Position numbers and translations under genes: made by a program. Below the pieces are notes generated by a model. That model was not told where the DNA came from. It saw only the letters and a list, made by a program, of their open reading frames with translations, and made no database searches. Positions 17,202-25,235 of a DNA stretch of 64,000 bases are shown piece after piece. Origin of the DNA: Flavipsychrobacter sp. (GTDB taxonomy: Bacteria > Bacteroidota > Bacteroidia > Chitinophagales > Chitinophagaceae). How positions within the stretch are numbered: the first letter of the stretch is position 1; each line of letters begins with the position of its first letter. Location of the stretch: positions 351,001-415,000 of the forward strand of contig JAWKLD010000001.1 of assembly GCA_041392855.1 (NCBI GenBank). The letters run 5' to 3'.

Positions 17202-18017
17202 ATGTCTACACACAACGAAATTAAGAAAGTAACCACCCATACGCTTCAGTGGATGAAGCAACAAGGGGAGAAGATAAGTATGCTTACGGCATACGATTAT
17301 TCAATGGCCAAGATATTTGATGATGCGAATATCGATGTCATTCTTGTAGGGGACTCTGCATCGAATGTGATGGCAGGTCATGAGACTACATTACCTATTA
17401 CACTAGATCAAATGATCTATCATGCCTCTAGTGTGATACGTGCTATAAATCGTTGTCTGGTAGTTGTAGACTTGCCTTTTGGTAGCTATCAGGGTAATAG
17501 TAAAGAAGCGCTTAACTCTTCTATCAGAATAATGAAAGAAGCGGGCGCACATGCTATAAAGTTAGAAGGTGGTGCAGAAGTAGAAGAGTCAATAAAAAGA
17601 ATTATTAGTGCAGGTGTGCCTGTAATGGGGCACTTAGGGTTAACGCCACAGTCTATATACAAGTTTGGTACTTATGCCGTGCGTGCTAAAGAAGAGGAGG
17701 AAGCAGAACAGCTTATTAAGAATGCAAGATTGTTGGAAGAAGCAGGATGCTTTGCGTTGGTGTTAGAAAAGATACCTGCTAAGCTAGGTAAGTTGGTTGC
17801 TGATGAATTGAAGATACCCGTAATAGGTATAGGTGCAGGTATGCATGTTGATGGGCAGGTATTGGTGATGCATGATATGCTGGGTATAACCAAAGATTTC
17901 TCTCCACGCTTTTTACGTAGATATCTTGACCTATATGAAGATATAAAAGGAGCTACTGCATCTTTTATCAAGGATGTCAAGAGCCAGGATTTTCCTAATG
18001 AGAAAGAACAGTACTAA
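17202..18017 (+). CDS. panB: 3-methyl-2-oxobutanoate hydroxymethyltransferase
   Basis: PanB adds a hydroxymethyl group from methylene-THF to 2-oxoisovalerate, giving ketopantoate for pantothenate and CoA. The protein is 271 residues, family size. The magnesium-binding VGDSASNVMAGHETT, the PFGSYQ segment, KLEGG, MGHLGLTPQ and the catalytic glutamate in LEKIP are all visible. Its stop codon overlaps the ATG of the YggS gene by one base, so these two are translationally coupled. Other pan genes are not in the window. Confidence 0.96.
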   Translation: MSTHNEIKKVTTHTLQWMKQQGEKISMLTAYDYSMAKIFDDANIDVILVGDSASNVMAGHETTLPITLDQMIYHASSVIRAINRCLVVVDLPFGSYQGNSKEALNSSIRIMKEAGAHAIKLEGGAEVEESIKRIISAGVPVMGHLGLTPQSIYKFGTYAVRAKEEEEAEQLIKNARLLEEAGCFALVLEKIPAKLGKLVADELKIPVIGIGAGMHVDGQVLVMHDMLGITKDFSPRFLRRYLDLYEDIKGATASFIKDVKSQDFPNEKEQY

Positions 18018-18694
18018 TGGTGAATAAACAAGTGTGGTTGGAACTGCAAGAGCAGTTTAAAGAGAAAGAGGTGACATTGGTTGCTGTCTCTAAAAAGAAG
18101 CCTGTAGCAGATATTCAAGAGTTTTATGATCTAGGGGAACGTAATTTTGGAGAAAATTATGTTCAGGAGCTAGTAGAAAAACAACCGCAATTACCCGCTG
18201 ATATCAATTGGCATTATATTGGGCATTTACAAACCAATAAGGTGAAGTATATAGCTCCTTTTGTACACCTTATACATGCAGTAGATAGTTTCAAACTCTT
18301 AAAAGAGATAGATAAGCAAGCTAAGAAGAATGATCGTGTCATCAATGTATTATTACAAATGCATGTAGCAGAAGAGGAAAGTAAGTTTGGTTTGAATGCT
18401 ATAGGTATTATAGAGTTGTTAGATTACTATCAAGCTCAGAAAGAAGAGCTAAATAATGTAAATATCTGCGGGTTGATGGGTATGGGAACCTTTACAGAAG
18501 ATGAAGCACAATTAAGAGCTGAGTTTTCTAAAGTACACGCCATGTTTCTCAATCTAAAGAACTCCTACTTTTTAGATAGTGCATATTTTAAGGAATGCTC
18601 TATGGGTATGAGTGGAGATTATAACATTGCCATAGAAGAGGGTAGTACTATGGTGCGTATAGGTAGTATGCTATTCGGTGCTCGCAGCTACTAA
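18017..18694 (+). CDS. YggS family pyridoxal-phosphate homeostasis protein
   Basis: This 225-residue PLP-binding barrel protein of the YggS/PROSC family controls free PLP levels. The PLP lysine lies in VAVSKKKPVADI. GERNFGENYVQE, WHYIGHLQTNKVKYI, HAVDS, GLMGMGTF and the phosphate-binding end SMGMSGDYNIAIEEGSTMVR are all conserved. It overlaps panB by one base, and its 3' end overlaps the convergent MFS gene by 24 bases. The family is not specifically tied to pantothenate, so the coupling with panB may just reflect B-vitamin housekeeping. Confidence 0.95.
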   Translation: MVNKQVWLELQEQFKEKEVTLVAVSKKKPVADIQEFYDLGERNFGENYVQELVEKQPQLPADINWHYIGHLQTNKVKYIAPFVHLIHAVDSFKLLKEIDKQAKKNDRVINVLLQMHVAEEESKFGLNAIGIIELLDYYQAQKEELNNVNICGLMGMGTFTEDEAQLRAEFSKVHAMFLNLKNSYFLDSAYFKECSMGMSGDYNIAIEEGSTMVRIGSMLFGARSY

Positions 18695-19897
18695 CTCAGC
18701 TTTTTGTTCCCTGTTTTGTATCCACCTAAAGCCCAATACAGCTATTAGGAAGAATAGGGTTACGCCCCACCAAAGTGTATTGAAATTATAAGTGTCGGCT
18801 ACCCAAGCACCTGTTGCAGGGCCAACTATTTGTGCTATAGCCCAAGACATGGTGTATAAACCTGCATATTGTCCTCTGTTTCTATTTGTAGTGCGTTGTA
18901 TCCAAAAAGTGGCCATAAAAGGCAAACCAACTATTTCTCCTATACTAATTAATAGAATGTATATAAGAGCCACAGAAAAAGTGCCCGGTATTATATTAAG
19001 TATCATAAACCCAAGTCCTATCAATGCTGCACCAATAATGATATAAGTGAGTAGGGCTTTTCTGCCTTCCAGCATTTTGATAATTACCATTTCAAAAAAG
19101 GCAATAAGAATACCATTTATAGACATGAGTATGCCTATATCTCCCTCTCTAAGTGAAAGGTCTTGTTTGAAATATACAGGTATGGTTGTAAATATTTGAA
19201 AGAAACAACAAGCATAAAAGGTGTTGAATAGAACGAACATAAGAAAAGGTGTATCCTTATATGCCGACTTCTTTATTGGTTCTTTAACAGCATCTTCTTC
19301 TGCACCTTTATTTTTTGATGGAGCAAGTACTATCCATAATAATACACCTGCAAGTACATTAGTAAACCCATCTATCCAAAAGAGCAAATGATAACTTTGT
19401 GCCGCAATAAAACCACCTAATGCACCACCTACAGCCCACCCTAAGTTCATGGCTAACCTATTTAAGGTAAAGCTACGAGTGACGTTTTCTTTTTTGCTAT
19501 AGTGTGCTATGGCAGCAGCATTTGCAGGACGAAATGATTCGTTGATCATGCTTAGGAAAAATGATGTGATACAAATACTTGTAAAACTTTCCATTTGCCC
19601 CAGTAAAATAAACATTAAGCCACCTCCCATAAGTGCAAAAAGTTGCACAAAGTAGAAGCCGAATTTATCAGTGAGTTTGCCACCAAGAAAGCCGCCTGCT
19701 ACAGTACCAAGACCAAACACAGCTAATACAATACCTGCCTTAGCTATGCTCACATCTTTACTTTGTGTAAGGTAAAGCGTCATGAAAGGCATCACCATAG
19801 CACCCATTCTGTTAATGAGCATTACCAATGATAACCACCATGCTGAAGGATTTAACCCTTTATAGGCATCAAGATATAGAGAAGCGATCTTTTTCAA
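18671..19897 (-). CDS. MFS transporter
   Basis: A 408-residue major facilitator superfamily permease with twelve expected helices. The helix 2-3 loop motif GGFLGGKLTDKFG matches the MFS motif A, and a second RGQYAGLYTMSWAIAQIVGPATGAW segment marks the C-terminal half. The substrate is not predictable; drug or sugar export subfamilies share this build. The start at 19897 is a TTG, and a -7-like TACATTTG sits at 19916-19909 on the minus strand, leaving a very short leader. The true start could be slightly different. The 3' end overlaps the YggS gene by 24 bases. Confidence 0.88.
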   Translation of the reverse strand: MKKIASLYLDAYKGLNPSAWWLSLVMLINRMGAMVMPFMTLYLTQSKDVSIAKAGIVLAVFGLGTVAGGFLGGKLTDKFGFYFVQLFALMGGGLMFILLGQMESFTSICITSFFLSMINESFRPANAAAIAHYSKKENVTRSFTLNRLAMNLGWAVGGALGGFIAAQSYHLLFWIDGFTNVLAGVLLWIVLAPSKNKGAEEDAVKEPIKKSAYKDTPFLMFVLFNTFYACCFFQIFTTIPVYFKQDLSLREGDIGILMSINGILIAFFEMVIIKMLEGRKALLTYIIIGAALIGLGFMILNIIPGTFSVALIYILLISIGEIVGLPFMATFWIQRTTNRNRGQYAGLYTMSWAIAQIVGPATGAWVADTYNFNTLWWGVTLFFLIAVLGFRWIQNREQKAELVAASTE

Positions 19898-19974
19898 AAC
19901 TAATGATGCAAATGTAGATTATTAGTCTAAATCTCTAACTAAGTATTTGGTGATAGTATTATTGATAGATTAGA

Positions 19975-20589
19975 TTATTTGTAGTCTTCTACTTTTATTT
20001 GCTCTTTGCAAAAGAAGTATTCTCGCTCATCGTTGGAGGCTACGATAACAAGTCGGTTTGTTTTGTGTTCTTCTATCCAACTAGTGTATTGGCGTACACC
20101 ATTTTGATCGAGGTTAGAGCAAGGCTCGTCTAACAAGAGAATAGGTGTGTCCGAAAAAATCGCTTGTGCTAATTTCACTCTTTGTTTCATCCCCGAAGAG
20201 TAGTCTGCGATAGGTTTGTCTGCTGCATCTTGCAAGCCTATGGTTTCAATAATGTCCTTTACAGACATGTTATTAATAGGCTGTTTGAATTTGAAATGGA
20301 AGGATAAAAACTCGCTTAGCGTAAGCTCTTCAATGATCTCTTGCCCTGGAGCTGCATATGCAATGTGTGGGAATATTCGGTTTACAGAAACGTTCTTATC
20401 ATTGATGGCGTAATATACTTTGCCTACAGAAGGTGCTTGAATGCCAGATATGACACGCAATAATGTAGATTTACCACAACCATTAGGCCCTAGTAATGCA
20501 TAAGTACTATTAGGAGAAAAAGAGTAATTGATATCCTTAAATATCCAATGACGCTGAAACTTTTTACTTATATGCTTAAGAGATATCAT
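19975..20589 (-). CDS. ABC transporter ATP-binding protein, last gene of the lpx cluster
   Basis: This 204-residue ABC ATPase has Walker A GPNGCGKST (34-42), the signature SSGMKQ (131-136) and Walker B ILLLDEP with D154/E155. The H-loop histidine is replaced: the segment reads IVASND, with N186 at the usual His position. It overlaps lpxA by 14 bases and is the last gene of the lpxD-lpxC/fabZ-lpxA run. No permease lies next to it, so its membrane partner must be encoded elsewhere. It is shorter than LptB, so calling it the LPS-export ATPase is not justified. Confidence 0.88.
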   Translation of the reverse strand: MISLKHISKKFQRHWIFKDINYSFSPNSTYALLGPNGCGKSTLLRVISGIQAPSVGKVYYAINDKNVSVNRIFPHIAYAAPGQEIIEELTLSEFLSFHFKFKQPINNMSVKDIIETIGLQDAADKPIADYSSGMKQRVKLAQAIFSDTPILLLDEPCSNLDQNGVRQYTSWIEEHKTNRLVIVASNDEREYFFCKEQIKVEDYK

Positions 20590-21376
20590 CAGTCAGTCGG
20601 CGTGCATAACCTTTCATAATACCACGTCCTGTTTCTCTAATGAAAGAAATGATCTCATCACGTTCATCAGATACTGGTATTTCTGTTTCTATAATGCTAA
20701 GCGCTTTAGATACATTATAACCACGTACAAAAAGGATACGGTAAATATCTAGTATGTGGTTTATCTGATTCATGTTGTAGCCACGTCTCTTTAAACCAAT
20801 AGAGTTGACACCTACATAAGAAAGTGGTTCTCTTGCAGCTTTCACGTATGGTGGCACATCCTTACGCACCAAAGAACCTCCTGTTACGAAAGCGTAGGAG
20901 CCAATGCGTACAAATTGTTGTACAGCAGTAAGACCCGCAAGTACTACATTGTCGCCTACAGTAATATGACCAGCTAAGGTGGTATTGTTAGAGAAGATAC
21001 AATTGTTACCCACAACACAGTCGTGTGCAATGTGAGAATAGGCCATTATAAGACAGTTATTACCTATCTGTGTTCTATTTCTATCTACAGTACCTCTGTT
21101 TATTGTTACACACTCACGTATAGTTGTGTTGTCACCAATAATGGTAATAGTATCTTCACCTTTATACTTTAGATCTTGAGGGATAGCCGAGATGATAGAG
21201 CTTGGGAATATTTTACAATTCTTTCCTATTCTTGCTCCTTCCATAATGGTTACGTTAGAGCCTATCCATGTGCCTTCACCTATTTCTACATTTCTATGAA
21301 TGGTAGTAAATGGGTCGATCTTTACATTAGGCCCAATCTTCGTATCAGGATGTATATATGTAAGTGGATGGATCAT
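20576..21376 (-). CDS. lpxA: UDP-N-acetylglucosamine acyltransferase
   Basis: LpxA transfers a 3-hydroxyacyl chain from ACP to UDP-GlcNAc, the first step of lipid A synthesis. The 266-residue protein shows a run of hexapeptide repeats from MIHPLTYIHPDTKIG onwards that forms a left-handed beta helix. The catalytic histidine lies in MAYSHIAHDCVVGN, and the C-terminal helical domain follows RRGYNMNQINH. It overlaps the lpxC-fabZ gene by 4 bases and the ABC ATPase gene by 14, a compact and probably coupled operon. Confidence 0.96.
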   Translation of the reverse strand: MIHPLTYIHPDTKIGPNVKIDPFTTIHRNVEIGEGTWIGSNVTIMEGARIGKNCKIFPSSIISAIPQDLKYKGEDTITIIGDNTTIRECVTINRGTVDRNRTQIGNNCLIMAYSHIAHDCVVGNNCIFSNNTTLAGHITVGDNVVLAGLTAVQQFVRIGSYAFVTGGSLVRKDVPPYVKAAREPLSYVGVNSIGLKRRGYNMNQINHILDIYRILFVRGYNVSKALSIIETEIPVSDERDEIISFIRETGRGIMKGYARRLTDDIS

Positions 21377-22839
21377 TTTTTGTCTTTTGGAACGATTTGA
21401 GCTACTAATTCTGCTTCAGTAACAAGTTTATTACCTACATATACTCTGCCACGCATTTCGCATATGCCTCTTCTTATAGGGCTAAGCAATTCAAGTTTTA
21501 AAACCAATGTATCACCTGGTAGTACGCGGTGCTTGAATTTAGCTTTGTCTATTTTTAAGAAATAAGTATCATAGTTTTCTGGATCGGTATAGTTGTTTAA
21601 GGCTAAGATACCTCCTGTTTGTGCCAGTGCTTCTATTTGTAAAACACCAGGCATTACTGGATTACCTGGGAAGTGGCCTTGAAAAAACTCTTCATTGAAA
21701 GTTACATTCTTAACACCTACAACATGGTCATCGCTTAGTTCAATTATCTTGTCGATAAGTAAGAATGGGTACTTGTGTGGAAGCGATTTTTCTATTTGGT
21801 TAATATCGTATATCGCTTGTTGGTTAGGATCGTAATGAGGGACGTCTGACAGGTGTCTATTTTTCTTAATGAATTGCTTGATCTTTTTAGCAAATTCAAC
21901 ATTAGAAGCATGTCCCGGACGGCTGGCAATGATATGTGCTTTGATATTAAAGCCTATTAGCGCCAAGTCGCCTACTACGTCAAGTAGTTTATGTCTTGCA
22001 GGTTCGTTAGGGAAGTGCAATTGAATGTTATTCAAGATGCCTTCCTGCTTTACCTTAATGTTCTTCTTATTGAATACTTCAGCAAGTCTGTCTAGTTCTT
22101 CTTCGCTCACAACCTTGTCTACTACTACAATAGCATTACTTAGGTCTCCACCTTTAATAAGGTTATTGTCTAGCAAGTATTCTAGTTCATGTAAGAAGCA
22201 AAATGTTCTACATGGACCTATCTCATCTTTAAACTCTGTGATGTGTTTTAAGGTAGCATGCTGTGTGCCTAAAACTGGAGAGTTGAAATCAATAAGTGTT
22301 GTTATTTGATATTCGTTTGACGGTACTGCTAACATATCTACGTTCTTAACCGGATCGTAATAATGAATGTTAGAGTCTATCGTATAAACTATACGTTTAG
22401 CTTCTTGCTCTTGTACACCAACAGCTTCAATAGCCTTTATTACTTCATAAGAGCTACCGTCCAAAATAGGAACCTCACTGCCATCAAGTTCTATAAGTGC
22501 GTTGTCTATTTCCAGACCTATTAATGCCGCTAGTGTATGCTCTACAGTACTTATTCTAACTCCGTTTAGCTCTAGTGTAGTACCTCTCGATGTGTCTACT
22601 ACATAGTCCACATCTGCCTTTATAATTGGTTTTTCGGGTAAGTCTACTCTTTGAAAACGTAAACCGAAACCCGGGTTAGCAGGTTTGATGGTCATGGTCA
22701 CATTTTGCCCGGTATGTAAGCCTACACCTTTTAGGGTTACTTCTCCTTTTAGGGTTTGCTGATTTTGGGCTGATGTTGATTGCTGCACTGGAACCGTATT
22801 TTTTGTTGCTTCTTTTTTAGTTAATTCTTCTACACTCAC
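21373..22839 (-). CDS. lpxC/fabZ: Bifunctional UDP-3-O-acyl-GlcNAc deacetylase / 3-hydroxyacyl-ACP dehydratase
   Basis: A fusion typical of Bacteroidota. LpxC (about residues 30-335) removes the acetyl group in the committed step of lipid A synthesis; it shows GEVTLKGVGLHTG, the zinc histidine H101 in VEHTLAAL, and HKLLDVVGDLALIG. FabZ (about 345-488) dehydrates 3-hydroxyacyl-ACP; it shows LPHKYPFLLIDKI and GHFPGNPVMPGVLQIEALAQ. The start is not certain. The longest frame uses a GTG at 22839 and adds a ~28-residue T/Q/K-rich tail before LpxC; a GTG at 22788 would shorten it. Linking LpxC and FabZ may balance lipid A against fatty-acid flux. Confidence 0.96.
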   Translation of the reverse strand: MSVEELTKKEATKNTVPVQQSTSAQNQQTLKGEVTLKGVGLHTGQNVTMTIKPANPGFGLRFQRVDLPEKPIIKADVDYVVDTSRGTTLELNGVRISTVEHTLAALIGLEIDNALIELDGSEVPILDGSSYEVIKAIEAVGVQEQEAKRIVYTIDSNIHYYDPVKNVDMLAVPSNEYQITTLIDFNSPVLGTQHATLKHITEFKDEIGPCRTFCFLHELEYLLDNNLIKGGDLSNAIVVVDKVVSEEELDRLAEVFNKKNIKVKQEGILNNIQLHFPNEPARHKLLDVVGDLALIGFNIKAHIIASRPGHASNVEFAKKIKQFIKKNRHLSDVPHYDPNQQAIYDINQIEKSLPHKYPFLLIDKIIELSDDHVVGVKNVTFNEEFFQGHFPGNPVMPGVLQIEALAQTGGILALNNYTDPENYDTYFLKIDKAKFKHRVLPGDTLVLKLELLSPIRRGICEMRGRVYVGNKLVTEAELVAQIVPKDKK

Positions 22840-22846
22840 GTTGTCA

Positions 22847-23908
22847 TCAGATGTTTTGCTGCTTCAATAATGTCTTCAACTCTGCAATAGTTGCTTCCAA
22901 GTCATGAAGACGTTGTTGCATCTCAGGCAAATTTCTGAAAATTGCCTGACTTTTTAGTGAACTTTTATAATCAAATGCTGGAGAACCTGTTAGCGCACTG
23001 TTTTTCTGGGTTACAGATTTAGATAACCCGCTCTGTGCGTTTATTCTGGTACCATCAGCTATTTGTATATGGCCAACAATACCTACTTGGCCTCCTATGA
23101 TACAATTTTTACCTATTCTGGTACTACCAGATACTCCTGATTGCGCGGCAATAACCGAATTGTTGCCTATCTCTACATTATGGGCAATTTGTATGAGGTT
23201 GTCTAGTTTTACACCAGATCTAATTATTGTAGACCCCATCGTTGCTCTGTCGATAGTAGTATTAGCACCTATCTCAACATTGTCTTCTATAACCACATTG
23301 CCTATTTGAGGTACTTTCTTATATGTACCATCTTTTTGTGGCGCAAAGCCAAAGCCATCACCTCCTATTACTGTGCCTGAATGTATCACTACATGATTGC
23401 CAAGTACAGAATGGTCATAGATCTTAACTCCTGAAAATATAGTGACATTATTGCCAATTGTTACATTGTCGCCAACATAACTACCAGGGTATATCTGTAC
23501 ATTATCGCCAATAGTTACATTACTACCTATGTAGGCAAATGCGCCTACATAGCAATCTTTACCTATTTTGGCAGTTTCTGAGATAAAAGAGGGAGATTCT
23601 ATCCCTTTTTTACCCATTTGTGATATGATTTCGTTGTATTTCTCCAATAATAGCGCAAAACCGCTGTAAGCATCTTTTACCCTAATAAGTGTTGGAGTTA
23701 TAGGCTTAGTGATCTTTAGATCATTATTAATGATAATAATGGAAGCCTTTGAAGAGTATAAATACTCCTCATATTTAGGATTTGCAACAAAGCTAAGAGA
23801 ACCATTATCGGCTTCTTCAATCTTAGCCACACGACTCACTTTCGCTTCCGGGTCGCCTTCTATTGTGCCATTAATTATTGTAGCTACTTGTTGAGCGGTA
23901 AACTGCAT
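22847..23908 (-). CDS. lpxD: UDP-3-O-(3-hydroxyacyl)glucosamine N-acyltransferase
   Basis: LpxD adds the second 3-hydroxyacyl chain in lipid A synthesis. The 353-residue protein has the N-terminal uridine-binding domain (MQFTAQQVATIINGTIEGD to about 100), a long hexapeptide-repeat beta helix (about 105-310), GDGFGFAPQKDGTYKKVPQ around residue 205, and a C-terminal helix with MQQRLHDLEATIAELKTLL. It is the first gene of the lpx run, seven bases before lpxC-fabZ, and is preceded by an 80-base intergenic region after the HD-domain gene. Confidence 0.96.
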   Translation of the reverse strand: MQFTAQQVATIINGTIEGDPEAKVSRVAKIEEADNGSLSFVANPKYEEYLYSSKASIIIINNDLKITKPITPTLIRVKDAYSGFALLLEKYNEIISQMGKKGIESPSFISETAKIGKDCYVGAFAYIGSNVTIGDNVQIYPGSYVGDNVTIGNNVTIFSGVKIYDHSVLGNHVVIHSGTVIGGDGFGFAPQKDGTYKKVPQIGNVVIEDNVEIGANTTIDRATMGSTIIRSGVKLDNLIQIAHNVEIGNNSVIAAQSGVSGSTRIGKNCIIGGQVGIVGHIQIADGTRINAQSGLSKSVTQKNSALTGSPAFDYKSSLKSQAIFRNLPEMQQRLHDLEATIAELKTLLKQQNI

Positions 23909-23988
23909 GCTTTGATATTGAAATAACCCACAAATTACAATAATCTATTATCATAATATAGTTTTATTGCATTTGATTTTTATTAAAA

Positions 23989-25209
23989 TTAGGGTTGAAC
24001 ATAGCAAATGTAGTTCTTATGAACGGGCATTGCAAGTGCCTGATTTACTATTGGGTTGTCAATTTGAGAAATGTCCTTAGTTTCTCCTGTTTTAAAGGCT
24101 ATAGCTATTCGTTCGTCCTTGGTATTATAGGTATTATTAGACGTCTGTCCCTTGCAAATAAAGTAGTCTAACTCTTCCTCGTTAAAAGGTAGTTTTTTTC
24201 GTAGTTCTTCTCTTTTAGCTTCATAGTTATCATCTAGTGATTGGGAACTTAAGCTGACTTTGAATAATCGTCTGTTTATCAGCATCTTGCATAATTCGGA
24301 AAGTACGTTGTCCTCGCAGTTTTGCCATACTTTTATAGCGCTGAGTATATCAGAATCGTCTAATTGGCAAAAGGTTGTTATATGTTCCGTATTAGACCTG
24401 AACTCATTAGCATTGATCTTATTATATAAGAAGTGGAGTAGTGCAGGTGTAGCAAAAAGCTTTGTTCCGTTTTGTGCCAAAAATTTTGCCCTGCGTAGTA
24501 TATTGATCAACAGTATTTCGGAGCTTAGTACCGTTTTGTGTAAATAGACCTGCCAGTACATTAATCTACGTGCGATCACGAATTTCTCAACGGAATGCAC
24601 GCCTTTTTCTTCTACCATTAGTTCATTGTCCTTAACGGTAAGCATTTGTAGTATTCTATCGTAACCAATAACCCCCTCTGAGACACCTGTATAAAAACTA
24701 TCTCTATTCAAATAATCCATCCTGTCCACATCTAGCTGGCTGGATACCAGTTGATGTAGGTACTTTTTAGGGTATTGGTGACTGAACACGTCCATTGCAC
24801 TTGAAAGAGCACCGTCAAATTGCTCATTCAGTTGCTGCATGATCATGGCTGAGATATGCTCATGAGTAATACCATCTACAAGTGTATGCTCTAACGCATG
24901 AGAATATGGCCCATGCCCTATATCGTGCATGAGTATGGCTACTTTCGCTGCAATTTTCTCTTCCTCTGTTATTTCAACACCTTTTATTTTTAGCTCGTCA
25001 AGTGCACTACCCATTAAATGGCAGGCACCTAAAGAGTGTTGGAAACGTGTATGCACTGCACCAGGATATACCAAATGAGCTGTACCCATTTGCTTGATGC
25101 GTCTTAAACGCTGAAACCAAGGATGGTCTATTAATTGAAGAATTATTTGTTCCGGAAACCTGATAAACCCATACACGGGGTCGTTGATTATTTTCCCTTT
25201 TACACTCAT
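23989..25209 (-). CDS. HD-domain phosphohydrolase (dNTPase-like)
   Basis: This 406-residue protein has an N-terminal HD domain: H58 in HTRFQHSLG, H95/D96 in LMHDIGHGPYSHALEH, and a later aspartate in QLDVDRMDYLNRDSFYTG. This arrangement is typical of the SAMHD1/YwfO-type deoxynucleotide or nucleotide phosphohydrolases, which use a divalent metal. The C-terminal ~180 residues are helical and family-specific. It is 26 bases downstream of the PBP1A gene on the same strand and 80 bases upstream of lpxD, so it may be read from the PBP1A promoter. The substrate is not known. Confidence 0.9.
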   Translation of the reverse strand: MSVKGKIINDPVYGFIRFPEQIILQLIDHPWFQRLRRIKQMGTAHLVYPGAVHTRFQHSLGACHLMGSALDELKIKGVEITEEEKIAAKVAILMHDIGHGPYSHALEHTLVDGITHEHISAMIMQQLNEQFDGALSSAMDVFSHQYPKKYLHQLVSSQLDVDRMDYLNRDSFYTGVSEGVIGYDRILQMLTVKDNELMVEEKGVHSVEKFVIARRLMYWQVYLHKTVLSSEILLINILRRAKFLAQNGTKLFATPALLHFLYNKINANEFRSNTEHITTFCQLDDSDILSAIKVWQNCEDNVLSELCKMLINRRLFKVSLSSQSLDDNYEAKREELRKKLPFNEEELDYFICKGQTSNNTYNTKDERIAIAFKTGETKDISQIDNPIVNQALAMPVHKNYICYVQP

Positions 25210-25235
25210 GTTCTTTACTCGTCAAGTTTGTTTTG

